The notes: generated from the sequence alone by a model not told the origin. 64,000 nt of DNA from Xenorhabdus bovienii SS-2004 (GCF_000027225.1 NC_013892.1:1054001-1118000), one strand, 5' to 3'. Counted from the first letter of the stretch, positions 10,732 to 21,253 are shown. A program made the numbers and translations.

Positions 10732-11310
10732 ATGATCTGGTTACGCGCCTCCATCGTCCTACTAACATTCCTGACTCTAATCACTGGCATCGCCTATCCG
10801 TTGCTGATAACAGGCATCGCAAACGCCTTGTTTCCCCATCAGGCCAAAGGTGCCTTGATTGAACATAATGGCAAATGGGTTGGTTCGGAATTAATCGGTC
10901 AGTCATTTACCCAAGCCATCTATTTTCATGGACGTCCGTCTATGACGCTGGAACACCCTTACAACGCCCTGTCATCTGGGGGAAGTAATTTTGCAACAAC
11001 CAATCCCGCCTTGACTCACCAGATATACCAGCGGATTACTCAGGTACGTTTATTCAATCATTCAGAAAACAGTGCCATTCCTGTCGATCTCATCACCGCA
11101 TCCGGCAGTGGTTTAGATCCCCATATTTCTCCCAATGCGGCTGAATTTCAGGCCCAACGTGTCGCCACAGCCCGCCACTTATCCATAAATGTGATTAATA
11201 AATTGATTCAAGCTTATACTGCATACCCGCCACTGAAATATATGGGTGAACCCGTGGTAAATGTACTGGAACTTAATCTGGCACTAGATAACCTGAAACC
11301 ACAAGGCTGA
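10732..11310 (+). CDS. kdpC: Potassium-transporting ATPase subunit KdpC
   Basis: This is the periplasmic-facing accessory subunit with one N-terminal membrane helix. From the chosen start it has 192 residues (190 in E. coli). Typical segments are GIAYPLL in the helix, and SGSGLDPHISP followed by QAQRVATAR in the soluble domain. AAGGTG overlaps the kdpB stop and is correctly spaced for ATG at 10732; an ATG two codons earlier at 10726 is too close to it, and longer versions overlapping kdpB lack homology. Confidence 0.95.
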   Translation: MIWLRASIVLLTFLTLITGIAYPLLITGIANALFPHQAKGALIEHNGKWVGSELIGQSFTQAIYFHGRPSMTLEHPYNALSSGGSNFATTNPALTHQIYQRITQVRLFNHSENSAIPVDLITASGSGLDPHISPNAAEFQAQRVATARHLSINVINKLIQAYTAYPPLKYMGEPVVNVLELNLALDNLKPQG

Positions 11311-11316
11311 TATTAT

Positions 11317-14034
11317 ATGGATCAGATTGAACCCCTGCGCCCCGATCCGGATGACCTGCTGGCACTAGCAAACGAAAAACCCCGTGGCAAACTAAAAATA
11401 TTTTTCGGTGCCTGTGCAGGAGTAGGTAAAACTTATGCCATGTTACAGGAAGCGCAGCGGCTGCTGTCTCAGGGGCTGGATGTTATTGCCGGCGTTGTCG
11501 AAACCCATGAACGACAAGAAACCGCGGCACTGCTGACAGGTTTACCTCAATTGCCACTGAAGCATATTCGCTATCATGAACGCAGGATTGCCGCATTTGA
11601 CATTGATGCAGCTATTGCCCGTTATCCTGCCATTATCCTGATGGACGAACTGGCCTTCAGCAATCCTCACAGCAGCCGTCATCCCAAACGTTGGCAAGAC
11701 GTGGAGGAGTTGCTGGAAGCGGGCATCGATGTCCTGACCACCATCAACGTGCAACATCTGGAAAGCCTGAACGATGTGGTCGGTGCCATTACCGGCATTC
11801 GCGTTCGCGAAACCATTCCCGATCACATATTTGATCATGCCGATGACGTCGTGCTGGTTGATATTCCACCGGATGATCTGCGCCAGCGGCTTAACGACGG
11901 CAAAGTCTATATTTCCGGTCAGGCCGAGCGGGCTATTGAGCATTTCTTCCGCAAAGGAAACTTGATCGCGCTGCGTGAGTTGGCATTGCGCCGCACGGCA
12001 GACCGAGTCGATGATCAGATGCGTGCTTTCCGTGATACACGGGGAAAAGAACCAGTCTGGCACACTCGGGATAACCTGTTGCTGTGCATTGGCTGTAATG
12101 CTGGCAATGAAAAGTTGATCCGAACCGCAGCTCGTCTGGCGGCAAAGCTGGGTTGTGAATGGCATGCCGTTTATGTTGAAACCCCCAAATTACACCGACT
12201 GCCAGAAATCAAGCGGCGTACCATCCTGAAAGCACTGAAGCTGGCACAGGAGCTGGGGGCTGAAACTGCCACGCTTTCCGATCCTCATGAAGAAAGAGCT
12301 ATTCTGCGCTACGCAAGAGAGCACAATCTCGGCAAAATCCTTGTTGGCCGCTATCATGGCTCACATTCGACTTCATTTAGTGATAAATGGCTTGGTTTTA
12401 AATGGCGCCCTGATTTCGTTGAACGTTTAGGAAAACTGGGGCCTGATCTCGATCTCATCATTGTTGCACTGGAAGACAAAAAACGCTGGGATAAAGAACA
12501 ACGGGATAACCGGGCATTCCATGAAAAATGGCGCATCCAGATCCACGGCTTCCTCATAGCGATTATACTCTGCACCTTAATCACCCTGTTCTCGCATACC
12601 TTTTTACTCACCCTTGATAAAGCCAATCTGGTAACACTCTACCTGCTTGGCGTCGTTATTATTGCCCTGTTTTATGGCCGCTGGCCTTCTGTCTTTGCCG
12701 CCTTTATCAATGTCATCAGTTTCGACATTTTTTTTGTCCAGCCGCGATGGTCACTGGCTGTCACAGACATGCAATATCTGCTTACCTTTACCGTGATGTT
12801 GATCGTAGGGGTGGTCGTAGGAAACTTGACTGCGGGTATACGCTATCAAGCCAGAGTGGCCCGCTACCGTGAACAGCGAACGCGGCACTTATATGAAATC
12901 ACGCGTGAGCTCAGCAGAGCTTTGAATGAAGAAGACGTTGCCCGCATCAGCTATCACTTTTTATCCAACAGCTTTCAGGCAAAAACAGGCTTGTTGCTGC
13001 CGGATAACAACGCACGTTTATATCAGGTGAAGTCCAATAACGGCGGACAAATGCAGATCGATGAGGCAATAGCTAAATGGAGTTTTGACAAAAAACAGCC
13101 TGCTGGGGCAGGAACCGATACATTACCCGGCGTACCCTATCAGCTATTTCCTATCGCCACGGCTTCACAGGTATTTGCTGTCCTTGCTATCGAATCACCT
13201 AACTTGCGCCAATTATTAGTACCGGAACAACAACGGTTATTACAAACGTTTACCGGGCTTATCGCCAACGCACTGGAACGTTTGCACCTTTCCCGCCGTG
13301 CGGAATCCGCTAAACTAGAAACCGAACGGGAGCAATTACGAAACTCACTACTGGCCGCACTTTCCCACGATTTACGCACCCCGTTGACTGTTCTGTTTGG
13401 GCAGACAGAGATACTGATGCTGGATTTATCCACTGAAAATTCGCCTCATACCCAACAGGTTAACCAAATTCGTCAACAGATCCTCAGCACCTCACGTCTG
13501 GTCAATAACCTGCTGGACATGGCACGTATTCAATCCGGCGGTATTCAGCTTAATCTTGAGTGGCATTCACTGGAAGAAATTGTCGGTAGTGCCCTACGCT
13601 CATTGGAATATACCCTCAGCCGCTACACGGTAGAACTTTCCCTGTCAGCCAACTTATTACTGCATTGTGACGCATGCTTACTGGAACGAGTTTTCATCAA
13701 TCTGCTGGAAAACGCCATTAAATATACCCATGAGCAGACACCACTAGGCATACGGGCAACGACTGAATACAAACAGGTACATATTGAAATTTGGGATGCA
13801 GGCTCCGGTATTCCACAAGGACAAGAACAAGTCATTTTCGACAAATTCTCACGCGTCCGTAAAGAATCCGCCATTCCCGGTGTTGGATTAGGGCTGGCGA
13901 TTTGCCGTGCCATCATTGAAATTCACGGTGGCCATATATGGGCAGCTAACAATAAAAAAGGTGGAGCCAGTTTCCACTTTGTTCTACCGTTAGAAGAGGT
14001 GCCCAAAATTGAAGAAGTCATTGAGGAAATGTGA
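11317..14034 (+). CDS. kdpD: Sensor histidine kinase KdpD
   Basis: This membrane kinase senses potassium and turgor status and phosphorylates KdpE. The 905-residue protein has, in order, the N-terminal KdpD domain with a Walker A (GACAGVGKT, near residues 32-40), a universal-stress-like domain (about 250-370), four close membrane helices (about 400-500), a GAF-like region, and the kinase core with phosphoacceptor His684 (SHDLRTPL), the N box (ENAIKYT) and the G box (GLGLAICR). It follows kdpC by 6 bp and overlaps kdpE by 4 bp. Confidence 0.97.
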   Translation: MDQIEPLRPDPDDLLALANEKPRGKLKIFFGACAGVGKTYAMLQEAQRLLSQGLDVIAGVVETHERQETAALLTGLPQLPLKHIRYHERRIAAFDIDAAIARYPAIILMDELAFSNPHSSRHPKRWQDVEELLEAGIDVLTTINVQHLESLNDVVGAITGIRVRETIPDHIFDHADDVVLVDIPPDDLRQRLNDGKVYISGQAERAIEHFFRKGNLIALRELALRRTADRVDDQMRAFRDTRGKEPVWHTRDNLLLCIGCNAGNEKLIRTAARLAAKLGCEWHAVYVETPKLHRLPEIKRRTILKALKLAQELGAETATLSDPHEERAILRYAREHNLGKILVGRYHGSHSTSFSDKWLGFKWRPDFVERLGKLGPDLDLIIVALEDKKRWDKEQRDNRAFHEKWRIQIHGFLIAIILCTLITLFSHTFLLTLDKANLVTLYLLGVVIIALFYGRWPSVFAAFINVISFDIFFVQPRWSLAVTDMQYLLTFTVMLIVGVVVGNLTAGIRYQARVARYREQRTRHLYEITRELSRALNEEDVARISYHFLSNSFQAKTGLLLPDNNARLYQVKSNNGGQMQIDEAIAKWSFDKKQPAGAGTDTLPGVPYQLFPIATASQVFAVLAIESPNLRQLLVPEQQRLLQTFTGLIANALERLHLSRRAESAKLETEREQLRNSLLAALSHDLRTPLTVLFGQTEILMLDLSTENSPHTQQVNQIRQQILSTSRLVNNLLDMARIQSGGIQLNLEWHSLEEIVGSALRSLEYTLSRYTVELSLSANLLLHCDACLLERVFINLLENAIKYTHEQTPLGIRATTEYKQVHIEIWDAGSGIPQGQEQVIFDKFSRVRKESAIPGVGLGLAICRAIIEIHGGHIWAANNKKGGASFHFVLPLEEVPKIEEVIEEM

Positions 14035-14723
14035 GCATAGCCAGAAACAGTACAATCTTGATCGTTGAAGATGAAAAAGAGATCAGGCGTTTCGTCAGAT
14101 TGGCTCTGGAAGGCGAAAACTGGCGAGTATTTGAATGTGACACACTGAAACGAGGTTTAATTGAAGCAGCCACCCGCAAACCCGATTTGCTAATCCTTGA
14201 CTTGGGATTGCCCGATGGTAACGGCATTGATCTGATCCATGATATCCGCCAATGGAGTAGCATTCCAATCATTGTGCTTTCCGCACGCAATAATGAGCAG
14301 GATAAAGTCGCGGCGCTGGATAGCGGTGCTGACGACTATCTGAGCAAGCCTTTTGGTATCAACGAGCTGCTTGCCAGAGTCAGAGTTGCCCTGCGTCGCG
14401 CCACCAAAGCCAATCAGCCCGATCCGATGATTCATTTTGCCGATATCAGTGTTGACTTAATCAATCGTCGGGTCTTAAAAAGCCAGAAGGAGCTTCATCT
14501 TACGCCGACGGAATATCGTCTGCTGACCGAATTGCTGACCAACAGCGGCAAGGTGCTGACCCAACGCTATTTGCTCAATCACGTCTGGGGGCCACATTAT
14601 ATCGAGCATAACCATTACCTGCGGATATATATGGGGCATCTGCGGCAAAAACTGGAAGAAGACCCTGCCCGTCCCAAGCATTTACTGACAGAGACTGGCG
14701 TAGGTTATCGATTTATGCCCTGA
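14031..14723 (+). CDS. kdpE: Response regulator KdpE
   Basis: This OmpR/PhoB-type regulator activates kdpFABC. The 230-residue protein has a receiver domain with the acidic pair Glu13/Asp14, phosphoacceptor Asp57 (LILDLGLPDG), and a C-terminal winged-helix DNA-binding domain (about 130-228). It starts at a GTG (14031-14033) that overlaps the kdpD stop as GTGA, with TGAGGAA upstream as ribosome site. Its predicted target box lies at 6741-6757 in front of kdpF. Confidence 0.96.
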   Translation: MSIARNSTILIVEDEKEIRRFVRLALEGENWRVFECDTLKRGLIEAATRKPDLLILDLGLPDGNGIDLIHDIRQWSSIPIIVLSARNNEQDKVAALDSGADDYLSKPFGINELLARVRVALRRATKANQPDPMIHFADISVDLINRRVLKSQKELHLTPTEYRLLTELLTNSGKVLTQRYLLNHVWGPHYIEHNHYLRIYMGHLRQKLEEDPARPKHLLTETGVGYRFMP

Positions 14724-14743
14724 TGCCCTGATAAAGCTTCCTG

Positions 14744-17638
14744 TTACTTTCTACGGACAGGTAAACCCGTACCTCGGATACCTTTCTGTGGTAAAACCAG
14801 CACCGCGGCTGACCAAGCTGGCATTGTCACCATGCCATCTTCGGTTATTTTGATCCCGGCAGCTAAAGATGCATTCCCTAATCTGCTTTGAATATCATTT
14901 AATTTCAAACCATGAGTATTGAGATCTCTTACAGTGACGGATTTTGACGCAGCATTAATCACCACCACTAAACCATCAAACCGCAAATCACGATCATCAT
15001 CGGTAGTGTTACCATCATCAATAGTCATGACCAGTAATCCGAGTTGCTGATGTGGCCCCACATTACGAAAATCGATACGTTGCTTGACGGATTCCCCCTT
15101 ACCAAGGGTCATCAAGGGTGAAAATTGACGCAGACGTAACAGTTCCTGATAGAAAGCCATCATCTGTAATAACTCACTTTGGCCTGGTTTTTTCACCTGA
15201 TTTTTCACTCGATGAATCAGCGCATAATTTCCACCGTCATCCCGTTTCCCCGGCATACCTACATCATAGTTGTTATCTTTGTAGGTATAACTGACACGGT
15301 TAAACCAATCCCCTGCATTATAAGAATCACGAGTAAACGATTTTGAGCGCAGTAATTCCGACCCTTGCTGATCGAAAGCCAGCCCTTGCCCGAGGAGTAC
15401 TGTGGAAAGAGAGATTGCCTGCATACGGAGCCTTGTCGCCAGATCTGCCTCGTATGCCGCTTTGTAGCTGATGATGTCCCATAATGTCTGGTTATCGTGC
15501 TTGGAAACATAATTAATCACTTCAATGGGATCAGCGGCATAACCCGCAGCGACACCTTTGTAGTTAATTTCCCGACCCGCTTTCACTTTCCCATCTTTAT
15601 CGATCATGGCAAAGTCAGCCAGATTACCCGCCATCCCTAGACGAATCAGATCCGCCAAATGACGAGCTTCATTCGCATCTAATCGGGCAATTTCGTTAGG
15701 TAATGTTCCCGCACCGTTGCCCATTCCCTGATTAATACGAATATTATCAGCAGAATCAAACGGCCCACCACCGCGTACTGCATCTCGCAATCGATCCGAG
15801 AAAGTACCGATACCGGAGCCTTTAAGATTAATCTGTGAAGCCGTCTCAAATCGATCATCCTGCCCGGAATTCCAGCCCTCTCCGAAAAAATAGACCGATG
15901 GATTAATTGCACGGACTTTTGCCAGTGCCGAGACAATCTGAGCCTTAGGATGGTAGCCCATTAAATCAAATCGGAATGCATCTATTTTGTAGTGCTTAAC
16001 CCAAGTCACTAATGAGTCTTCGATGAGCTTGGCAAACATCCGGTGTTCTGGTGCGGTATCAGAGCAACAGGTATTATTTTCAACATTACCCGTAATTTCA
16101 TCCAAACGGTGATAATACCAGGGCACGACTTTATCCAGTACTGAAGTTCGGTGTGTGGGGCCGGCGGCATTGGTATGGTTATACGCGACGTCCATGATCA
16201 CATTCATCCCCAGTTGCTGCTTGATGGCCTGAACCATGGTACGAAACTCTTTAATACGTACTGAGCCTTCTGCATGAGTGGCATAAGAGCCTTCCGGTAC
16301 TGAGTAATGGAACGGATCGTAGCCCCAGTTATAAGAATCAGTTTCTGCAAGCATTTTATTTAACTCTTGTACTTGCGGATTGCTGGCACTATCACCGCGT
16401 TGTAACGCCTGCAATACTTCCCTCACGGTCATGGAACGATTGCAATAATCAGCGAAGCGGCTATTTTTCACCGTTGTGTTGACTTGACATAACCGATTGA
16501 AGGACTGATTAAGATCAGCCACATTACGACTAAATTCATCAATAGAAGCGATATCAAACACAGGCAACAGCTCTATATGGGTCATTCCGGCCTGACTCAG
16601 TGCCTTTAGATGTTTGAACATATCGCTGCTGTTAGCCGTGAGAGCCAGATATTTACCACGCCAAGCTTGTGGCACTGTGTTGTCCGCAACAGAGAGATCC
16701 CGGATATGCGCTTCATAGAGGGTCATACGTGCAATATCTGCCGGTGTCTTCTGCGGATGCGGCATGCTCAGATCATCCCAGTTTTGTGGCTTCAGTGCTT
16801 CGTCATCCAGATTGATGACCTGGCTATATTCCGAATTCGTAGACAGGCTGTGAGAATAGGGATCGGTAACCTCATAGCGTTCCACCTTGCGGGAATACGG
16901 ATGATACACGGTTAAAGCATAACGGTAGTAAGCCCCGATCAAATTTGTATCACCCTGCCATGACCAAGAGCCACTCGCCGCATCACGATTCATTATATGA
17001 TTGGCGATGGCCTGTTTATTTTCATTATAAATAACCAGACCCACATTTTGAGCCGTCGGCGCCCACAAGCGGAAAGTCACCTCTGTGTCGTTTATCAGTG
17101 CGCCATATTCCAGTGTTTCCGCAGTGCCGGCAAAGCGGTCGTCCAACACACCGGCAATTTGTACTTGAGTCGCCGATAATAACAAGCCTTCTTCATTGGT
17201 CGCCAATGCCACCAGTTCACCGGTGATTAGCCGATCAACATCCGTGTTTTCTGGCAATTGGAATGCGGGCAGCTCCGCTAAATGAGGGAATCTTTCGGCT
17301 GTCTTTTTGCTCAGAGTCGTCGGTGTCAGCACCAGATAACTATCAGTAAAGTTTCCTTCGTCATTCACCTCTACTTTGTTATACCGATTGTAATATAAAC
17401 GGACATGAGGCTTATCTGCTCCCTCTGGCCATAATAGCGTCCGTTTATCGACCCAATGTGCTGAAGCCTGAAGATCGTCAGCAATAGTGGCTTCAGTTGG
17501 TATTTTGTTCGGGATATGAGCCATCGGTTCCTCGGCGATTTTGGGTAAATCATTTTTGTTATCACAGCTTGTAAGTAGTAGAGAAAATAGACTGCCTAAT
17601 AGGATCAGGTAAGCCTTTTTCCAAAACTGAGATTCCAT
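14744..17638 (-). CDS. pulA: Pullulanase-type alpha-1,6-glucosidase, lipoprotein
   Basis: This GH13 debranching enzyme hydrolyses alpha-1,6 links in pullulan, starch or glycogen dextrins. The 964-residue precursor begins with a lipoprotein signal peptide (lipobox LLTSC, Cys about residue 25). A CBM48/early-set region precedes the catalytic barrel, which shows YNWGYDP, DVAYNHT, the nucleophile Asp558 (FRFDLMG), the acid/base Glu587 (FGEGWNSG) and Asp715 (SKHDNQT). It is convergent with kdpE. No type II secretion genes are nearby, unlike the Klebsiella pul cluster, so its final cell location is uncertain. Confidence 0.9.
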   Translation of the reverse strand: MESQFWKKAYLILLGSLFSLLLTSCDNKNDLPKIAEEPMAHIPNKIPTEATIADDLQASAHWVDKRTLLWPEGADKPHVRLYYNRYNKVEVNDEGNFTDSYLVLTPTTLSKKTAERFPHLAELPAFQLPENTDVDRLITGELVALATNEEGLLLSATQVQIAGVLDDRFAGTAETLEYGALINDTEVTFRLWAPTAQNVGLVIYNENKQAIANHIMNRDAASGSWSWQGDTNLIGAYYRYALTVYHPYSRKVERYEVTDPYSHSLSTNSEYSQVINLDDEALKPQNWDDLSMPHPQKTPADIARMTLYEAHIRDLSVADNTVPQAWRGKYLALTANSSDMFKHLKALSQAGMTHIELLPVFDIASIDEFSRNVADLNQSFNRLCQVNTTVKNSRFADYCNRSMTVREVLQALQRGDSASNPQVQELNKMLAETDSYNWGYDPFHYSVPEGSYATHAEGSVRIKEFRTMVQAIKQQLGMNVIMDVAYNHTNAAGPTHRTSVLDKVVPWYYHRLDEITGNVENNTCCSDTAPEHRMFAKLIEDSLVTWVKHYKIDAFRFDLMGYHPKAQIVSALAKVRAINPSVYFFGEGWNSGQDDRFETASQINLKGSGIGTFSDRLRDAVRGGGPFDSADNIRINQGMGNGAGTLPNEIARLDANEARHLADLIRLGMAGNLADFAMIDKDGKVKAGREINYKGVAAGYAADPIEVINYVSKHDNQTLWDIISYKAAYEADLATRLRMQAISLSTVLLGQGLAFDQQGSELLRSKSFTRDSYNAGDWFNRVSYTYKDNNYDVGMPGKRDDGGNYALIHRVKNQVKKPGQSELLQMMAFYQELLRLRQFSPLMTLGKGESVKQRIDFRNVGPHQQLGLLVMTIDDGNTTDDDRDLRFDGLVVVINAASKSVTVRDLNTHGLKLNDIQSRLGNASLAAGIKITEDGMVTMPAWSAAVLVLPQKGIRGTGLPVRRK

Positions 17639-17730
17639 AGCCAGACCTTTTAATAGAAAGAGAACATCGACTATTTTAGGGTTAAAAAAATGAGATGAGA
17701 TATTAAATGCTGTCTCAAACGATTAAGCAT

Positions 17731-17753
17731 CCTCCCTAGTTTATAAAGGGAGG
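17731..17753 (-). repeat. Stem-loop upstream of pulA
   Basis: Perfect 7-bp arms CCTCCCT and AGGGAGG with a 9-base loop lie in the pulA leader, about 95 bp from its start. Function unknown; it could be a leader structure or a second terminator behind pgm. Confidence 0.4.
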
Positions 17754-17827
17754 GAGGAGAAAATAGGCGGAGTTTTACTGCGGGGGCTTTAATGGTTGCT
17801 TTGGGATAACCCCACTCACCGGAAGCA

Positions 17828-17861
17828 AAAAGCCGCAGCAACATATATTGCTACGGCTTTT
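17828..17861 (-). terminator. Rho-independent terminator downstream of pgm
   Basis: The arms are about 14 bp (AAAAGCCGCAGCAA against TTGCTACGGCTTTT, one mismatch) around a short AT loop. The T-rich arm gives a U-tract on either strand. It lies 22 bp beyond the pgm stop and should end the seqA-pgm transcript. Confidence 0.8.
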
Positions 17862-17882
17862 ATAATCTCTTCAGATAATCAA

Positions 17883-19523
17883 TCAACCGGCGGTAAACAC
17901 CTGATTGACAATTTCCAGCGCTTCCTGCTCAATCTTCTCGCGATGTTCTGCGCCGAGGAAACTTTCACAGTAAATTTTGTAGGCTTCTTCTGTACCTGAA
18001 GGGCGAGCTGCAAACCAGCCGTTGTCGCTCATCACCTTTAAGCCACCAATAGAAGCACCATTACCGGAAGCGGTAGTCAGGCGTGCAGTGATGGGATCGC
18101 CGGCCAGTGTGTTCGCCTTGACCATTTCCGGTGACAGTTTGGACAGCAGGGCTTTCTGCTGATGGCTCGCCGGAGCCTGAATACGGCTATAACTTGGCGT
18201 ACCGAAACGTGCAGCCAGTTTGTCATAGCGCTGCTGCGGATTCTCTCCGGTAGTCGCCGTCATTTCCGCCGCTAACAGGCAGAGGATAATACCATCTTTA
18301 TCCGTTGACCACGGCGTACCGTCAAAACGCAGGAAGGAGGCGCCAGCACTCTCTTCACCACCAAAGCCCAGCTCGCCTCGATATAACCCATCGACGAACC
18401 ATTTAAAGCCGACAGGCACTTCCAGCAGCTCGCGTCCCAGATCCGCGACTACGCGATCGATCATGGCACTGGAAACTAAAGTTTTACCCACAGCAACTTT
18501 TTCAGACCATTGTGGACGATGGCGGAATAAATAATCCACAGCCGTTGCCAGATAATGGTTGGGATTCATCAAACCGACTGGAGTAATAATCCCGTGGCGG
18601 TCGTAATCAGGGTCATTAGCAAAAGCTAAATCAAACTTACCGCGCAGCTCCAGCAGACCGGCCATCGCCCAGCGTGATGAGCAATCCATACGGATCACAC
18701 CGTCATGATCCAGCGTCATGAAACGGAATGTCTGATCGACCTTATCATTGACCAGCGTTAAATCGAGATTGTAGTACTCACCGATCCGCTGCCAATAAGC
18801 AATACCCGAACCACCCAGCGGATCAATACCGATTTTCAGCCCTGCCTGCTGTATGGCCGCCATATCCACAACATCCCCCAAGGATGTCACATAAGGATCA
18901 ACCAGATTCTGTGGATGCAGATATTCACTTTTCAGTACCCGCTCATAGGGCAGACGCTTAACCCCGTTCAGGTCATTCGCCAGTAATGCGTTGGCACGCT
19001 TTTCAATGATGGAAGTTAAATCAGTATCGGCAGGCCCACCATTAGGAGGGTTATATTTAATACCGCCATCTTCTGGCGGATTATGGGATGGCGTAATCAC
19101 AATCCCATCCGCCCGGTTTTTCCCCTGACGGTTGTAGCACAAAATAGCATGGGAAATAGCAGGAGTCGGCGTAAAACCATTATTTTCCTGCACAATCACG
19201 TCCACACCATTCGCGATCAGGACTTCCAGCACAGAAATAAAGGCCGCTTCAGAAAGTGCGTGGGTATCTTTGCCTACATAGCATGGACCAGTAATCCCCT
19301 GCTGTGCACGGACTTCCACTATCGCCTGAGAAATTGCCAGAATATGCGCTTCATTAAAACTGTTGCGGCCAGAACTGCCACGATGACCGGAAGTACCAAA
19401 CTTGACCTGATGAGCCGGATTTTCGGGATGGGGCTGTAGGGTATAATACTGGGATGTGAGCTGTGCAATATTGATTAAATCATGCTGCTGGGCAGGCTGC
19501 CCGGCTCTTGGATGAATTGCCAC
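17883..19523 (-). CDS. pgm: Phosphoglucomutase
   Basis: This enzyme interconverts glucose-1-phosphate and glucose-6-phosphate, linking glycogen and envelope sugar synthesis to glycolysis. The 546-residue product equals E. coli Pgm in length. Key sites are the phosphoserine loop TPSHNPP (about Ser146), the metal loop DPDYDRHG, the sugar loop GGEESAG and the phosphate loop RPSGTE. The start is a GTG at 19521-19523 with CAGGAG upstream; the in-frame extension to 19577 is not conserved. It follows seqA in one leftward operon. Confidence 0.97.
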   Translation of the reverse strand: MAIHPRAGQPAQQHDLINIAQLTSQYYTLQPHPENPAHQVKFGTSGHRGSSGRNSFNEAHILAISQAIVEVRAQQGITGPCYVGKDTHALSEAAFISVLEVLIANGVDVIVQENNGFTPTPAISHAILCYNRQGKNRADGIVITPSHNPPEDGGIKYNPPNGGPADTDLTSIIEKRANALLANDLNGVKRLPYERVLKSEYLHPQNLVDPYVTSLGDVVDMAAIQQAGLKIGIDPLGGSGIAYWQRIGEYYNLDLTLVNDKVDQTFRFMTLDHDGVIRMDCSSRWAMAGLLELRGKFDLAFANDPDYDRHGIITPVGLMNPNHYLATAVDYLFRHRPQWSEKVAVGKTLVSSAMIDRVVADLGRELLEVPVGFKWFVDGLYRGELGFGGEESAGASFLRFDGTPWSTDKDGIILCLLAAEMTATTGENPQQRYDKLAARFGTPSYSRIQAPASHQQKALLSKLSPEMVKANTLAGDPITARLTTASGNGASIGGLKVMSDNGWFAARPSGTEEAYKIYCESFLGAEHREKIEQEALEIVNQVFTAG

Positions 19524-19545
19524 TTTAATTTCTCCTGAAAGGCTA

Positions 19546-19565
19546 CACTGGCTTATTCGCCAGTG
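19546..19565 (-). repeat. Intercistronic stem-loop between seqA and pgm
   Basis: A perfect 7-bp stem CACTGGC/GCCAGTG with a 6-base loop lies in the 90-bp gap between seqA and pgm. There is no T tract, so it more likely tunes expression or mRNA stability than ends transcription. Confidence 0.45.
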
Positions 19566-19613
19566 CAGTTTAATCAATTCAGCGGTTTAAATCAGTTAAC
19601 TGATCGAATTCAG

Positions 19614-20147
19614 TTAAATAGTGCCACACACTTTTTCAATCACATTTGCCGGAAATTTCATATCCTGCATAACGTGTTCAACCATGCTGCGTTTACGGCC
19701 GGTATTGGTATTAGTGATAACCCAGAAAGGTGTGCCGGGGATATGACGTGGCTTGGTGTGTTTACCACTGGCCAGCAGGGTCTGCTCACTTCCCGCAAAA
19801 TAGGTACGGGTACGACCATGCATGGCTTCTGTTGTTTTCGCAAAGCTTTCGCTGTTCAAGCTGTACAGAGTGGACAGAATCGACATGAAACGCTCAACGG
19901 ATTTTTTCTTTTCAGCATACTCGTCAGAAAGCAATAATTCACGAACAACGCGAACAACATCACGGGAGCGTGCAGCCGGCACTTTGCTGACAGAGACAGA
20001 TTCTCTGACAGGCGGTGTAGTTTGTACTGGCTGCCCGGCGTCCACTTTCAATATGCGCCGCAAAATATCAGATGCACTTTCACCGATATGCAGGGTTTGG
20101 CTTGCAATAAAGCGGTAAAGGTCTTCATCAACTTCTATCGTTTTCAT
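19614..20147 (-). CDS. seqA: Negative modulator of replication initiation SeqA
   Basis: SeqA binds hemimethylated GATC sites and sequesters newly replicated oriC. The 177-residue product has the N-terminal oligomerisation motif (MKTIEVDEDLYRFIA, with SASDILRRIL following), a variable linker (about 40-65) and the C-terminal DNA-binding domain ending in ANVIEKVCGTI. E. coli SeqA has 181 residues. It heads a leftward operon with pgm and is divergent from ybfF, as in other Enterobacterales. Its presence supports a Dam-methylating enterobacterial host. Confidence 0.97.
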   Translation of the reverse strand: MKTIEVDEDLYRFIASQTLHIGESASDILRRILKVDAGQPVQTTPPVRESVSVSKVPAARSRDVVRVVRELLLSDEYAEKKKSVERFMSILSTLYSLNSESFAKTTEAMHGRTRTYFAGSEQTLLASGKHTKPRHIPGTPFWVITNTNTGRKRSMVEHVMQDMKFPANVIEKVCGTI

Positions 20148-20407
20148 TTCTATCCAGTACTGTTCTTAATGAAAAAATTATTCTGAGATTATAAGATATA
20201 ATACAGCAAAACAAAACAATTAAACTTTCAATAACTTAAAGTGATTCTTTCTGAAATTAAGAAACAAAAAAAACGGGTCTTTTCCTCTAAAATAAATCAA
20301 CCAGTTACCGTCATTTGATGCCATTTAGTTTGTCACTGCCGACCTGTCATGGTATTAAACATCACGATATTAAACGTTGTATCAATGACATTAAATTCAG
20401 GCAGACT

Positions 20408-21187
20408 ATGAACTCAAATAATCAATTAAATTATCATTTTCACACGCCGGAAAACCCACAGTCATCAACCCCCATTGTCTTGATTCATGGGCTTTTTGGC
20501 GATTTGAGCAATTTAGGGATATTGGGGCGTGATTTGCAGCAACATTATCCGGTCATTCAGATTGATGTGCGTAACCACGGTATTTCTCCGCAGATGGAAA
20601 ACATGAATTACCGCGATATGGCACAAGATGTTTTATCTCTCCTTGATGAACTGAATGTGGCAAAAGCCATTATTATCGGGCATTCAATGGGAGGTAAAAT
20701 CGCTATGACCATGACGGCGGTTGCACCGGAGCGTATTGAACAAATCGTAGTTATCGATATAGCGCCAGTGACTTACCTGACTCGCCATCACGACAGCATT
20801 TTTTCTGCACTGAACCAAGTCAAAGAAGCAGGAGCTCAGACTCGGCAGGCCGCGACGGAAGTTATGCGGAAGGATATTCATGAGGATGGCGTGATTCAAT
20901 TTCTGCTGAAATCCTTCCGTCAAGGAGAATGGAAATTCAACCTACCGGTTTTGCGCAAAGAATATGAAAAAATTATCGGCTGGGAAGCGATTCCTGCATG
21001 GCCCAAACCAGCGCTGTTTATTCGGGGCGGAAATTCGGATTACATTACTGAAGCCTACCGCGAAGATATCATGCGCCAATTTCCTCAGGCAACAGCATGG
21101 GTGATAGCGGGTTGCGGACATTGGGTGCATGCAGAAAAACCTGAAGCGGTACTCAGAGCAATTCATCGTTTTTTAGCAAAAAAATAA
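20408..21187 (+). CDS. ybfF: Alpha/beta hydrolase YbfF (acyl-CoA esterase family)
   Basis: This cytoplasmic esterase has 259 residues from the chosen start, close to E. coli YbfF (254). Signatures are LIHGLFGDLSNLG (oxyanion region), the nucleophile elbow GHSMGG and the terminal catalytic histidine in GHWVHAEKP. The ATG at 20408 gives the family length; an in-frame ATG 93 bp upstream would add an unconserved extension. It marks the end of the core-like region: beyond it, E. coli carries ybfE-fldA-fur, while this window carries accessory genes. Confidence 0.93.
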   Translation: MNSNNQLNYHFHTPENPQSSTPIVLIHGLFGDLSNLGILGRDLQQHYPVIQIDVRNHGISPQMENMNYRDMAQDVLSLLDELNVAKAIIIGHSMGGKIAMTMTAVAPERIEQIVVIDIAPVTYLTRHHDSIFSALNQVKEAGAQTRQAATEVMRKDIHEDGVIQFLLKSFRQGEWKFNLPVLRKEYEKIIGWEAIPAWPKPALFIRGGNSDYITEAYREDIMRQFPQATAWVIAGCGHWVHAEKPEAVLRAIHRFLAKK

Positions 21188-21198
21188 TTACAATATCA

Positions 21199-21253
21199 GT
21201 CCACACTCTATGTGGACTGATAATAAAATCAAATTCCCTTTTGACGTCAGGGA
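21199..21253 (+). terminator. Two inverted repeats after ybfF
   Basis: A stem around CAGTCCACA/TGTGGACTG (21199-21221) and a second TTCCCT/AGGGAA pairing (about 21233-21253) lie directly after the ybfF stop. T tracts are weak. They probably end ybfF transcription; the second overlaps the end of the small leftward peptide gene. Confidence 0.45.

Noticed and set aside
11542..12165. 207-codon minus-strand frame inside kdpD
   Set aside because: Antisense shadow of the KdpD N-terminal domain, whose motifs and operon position are unambiguous.
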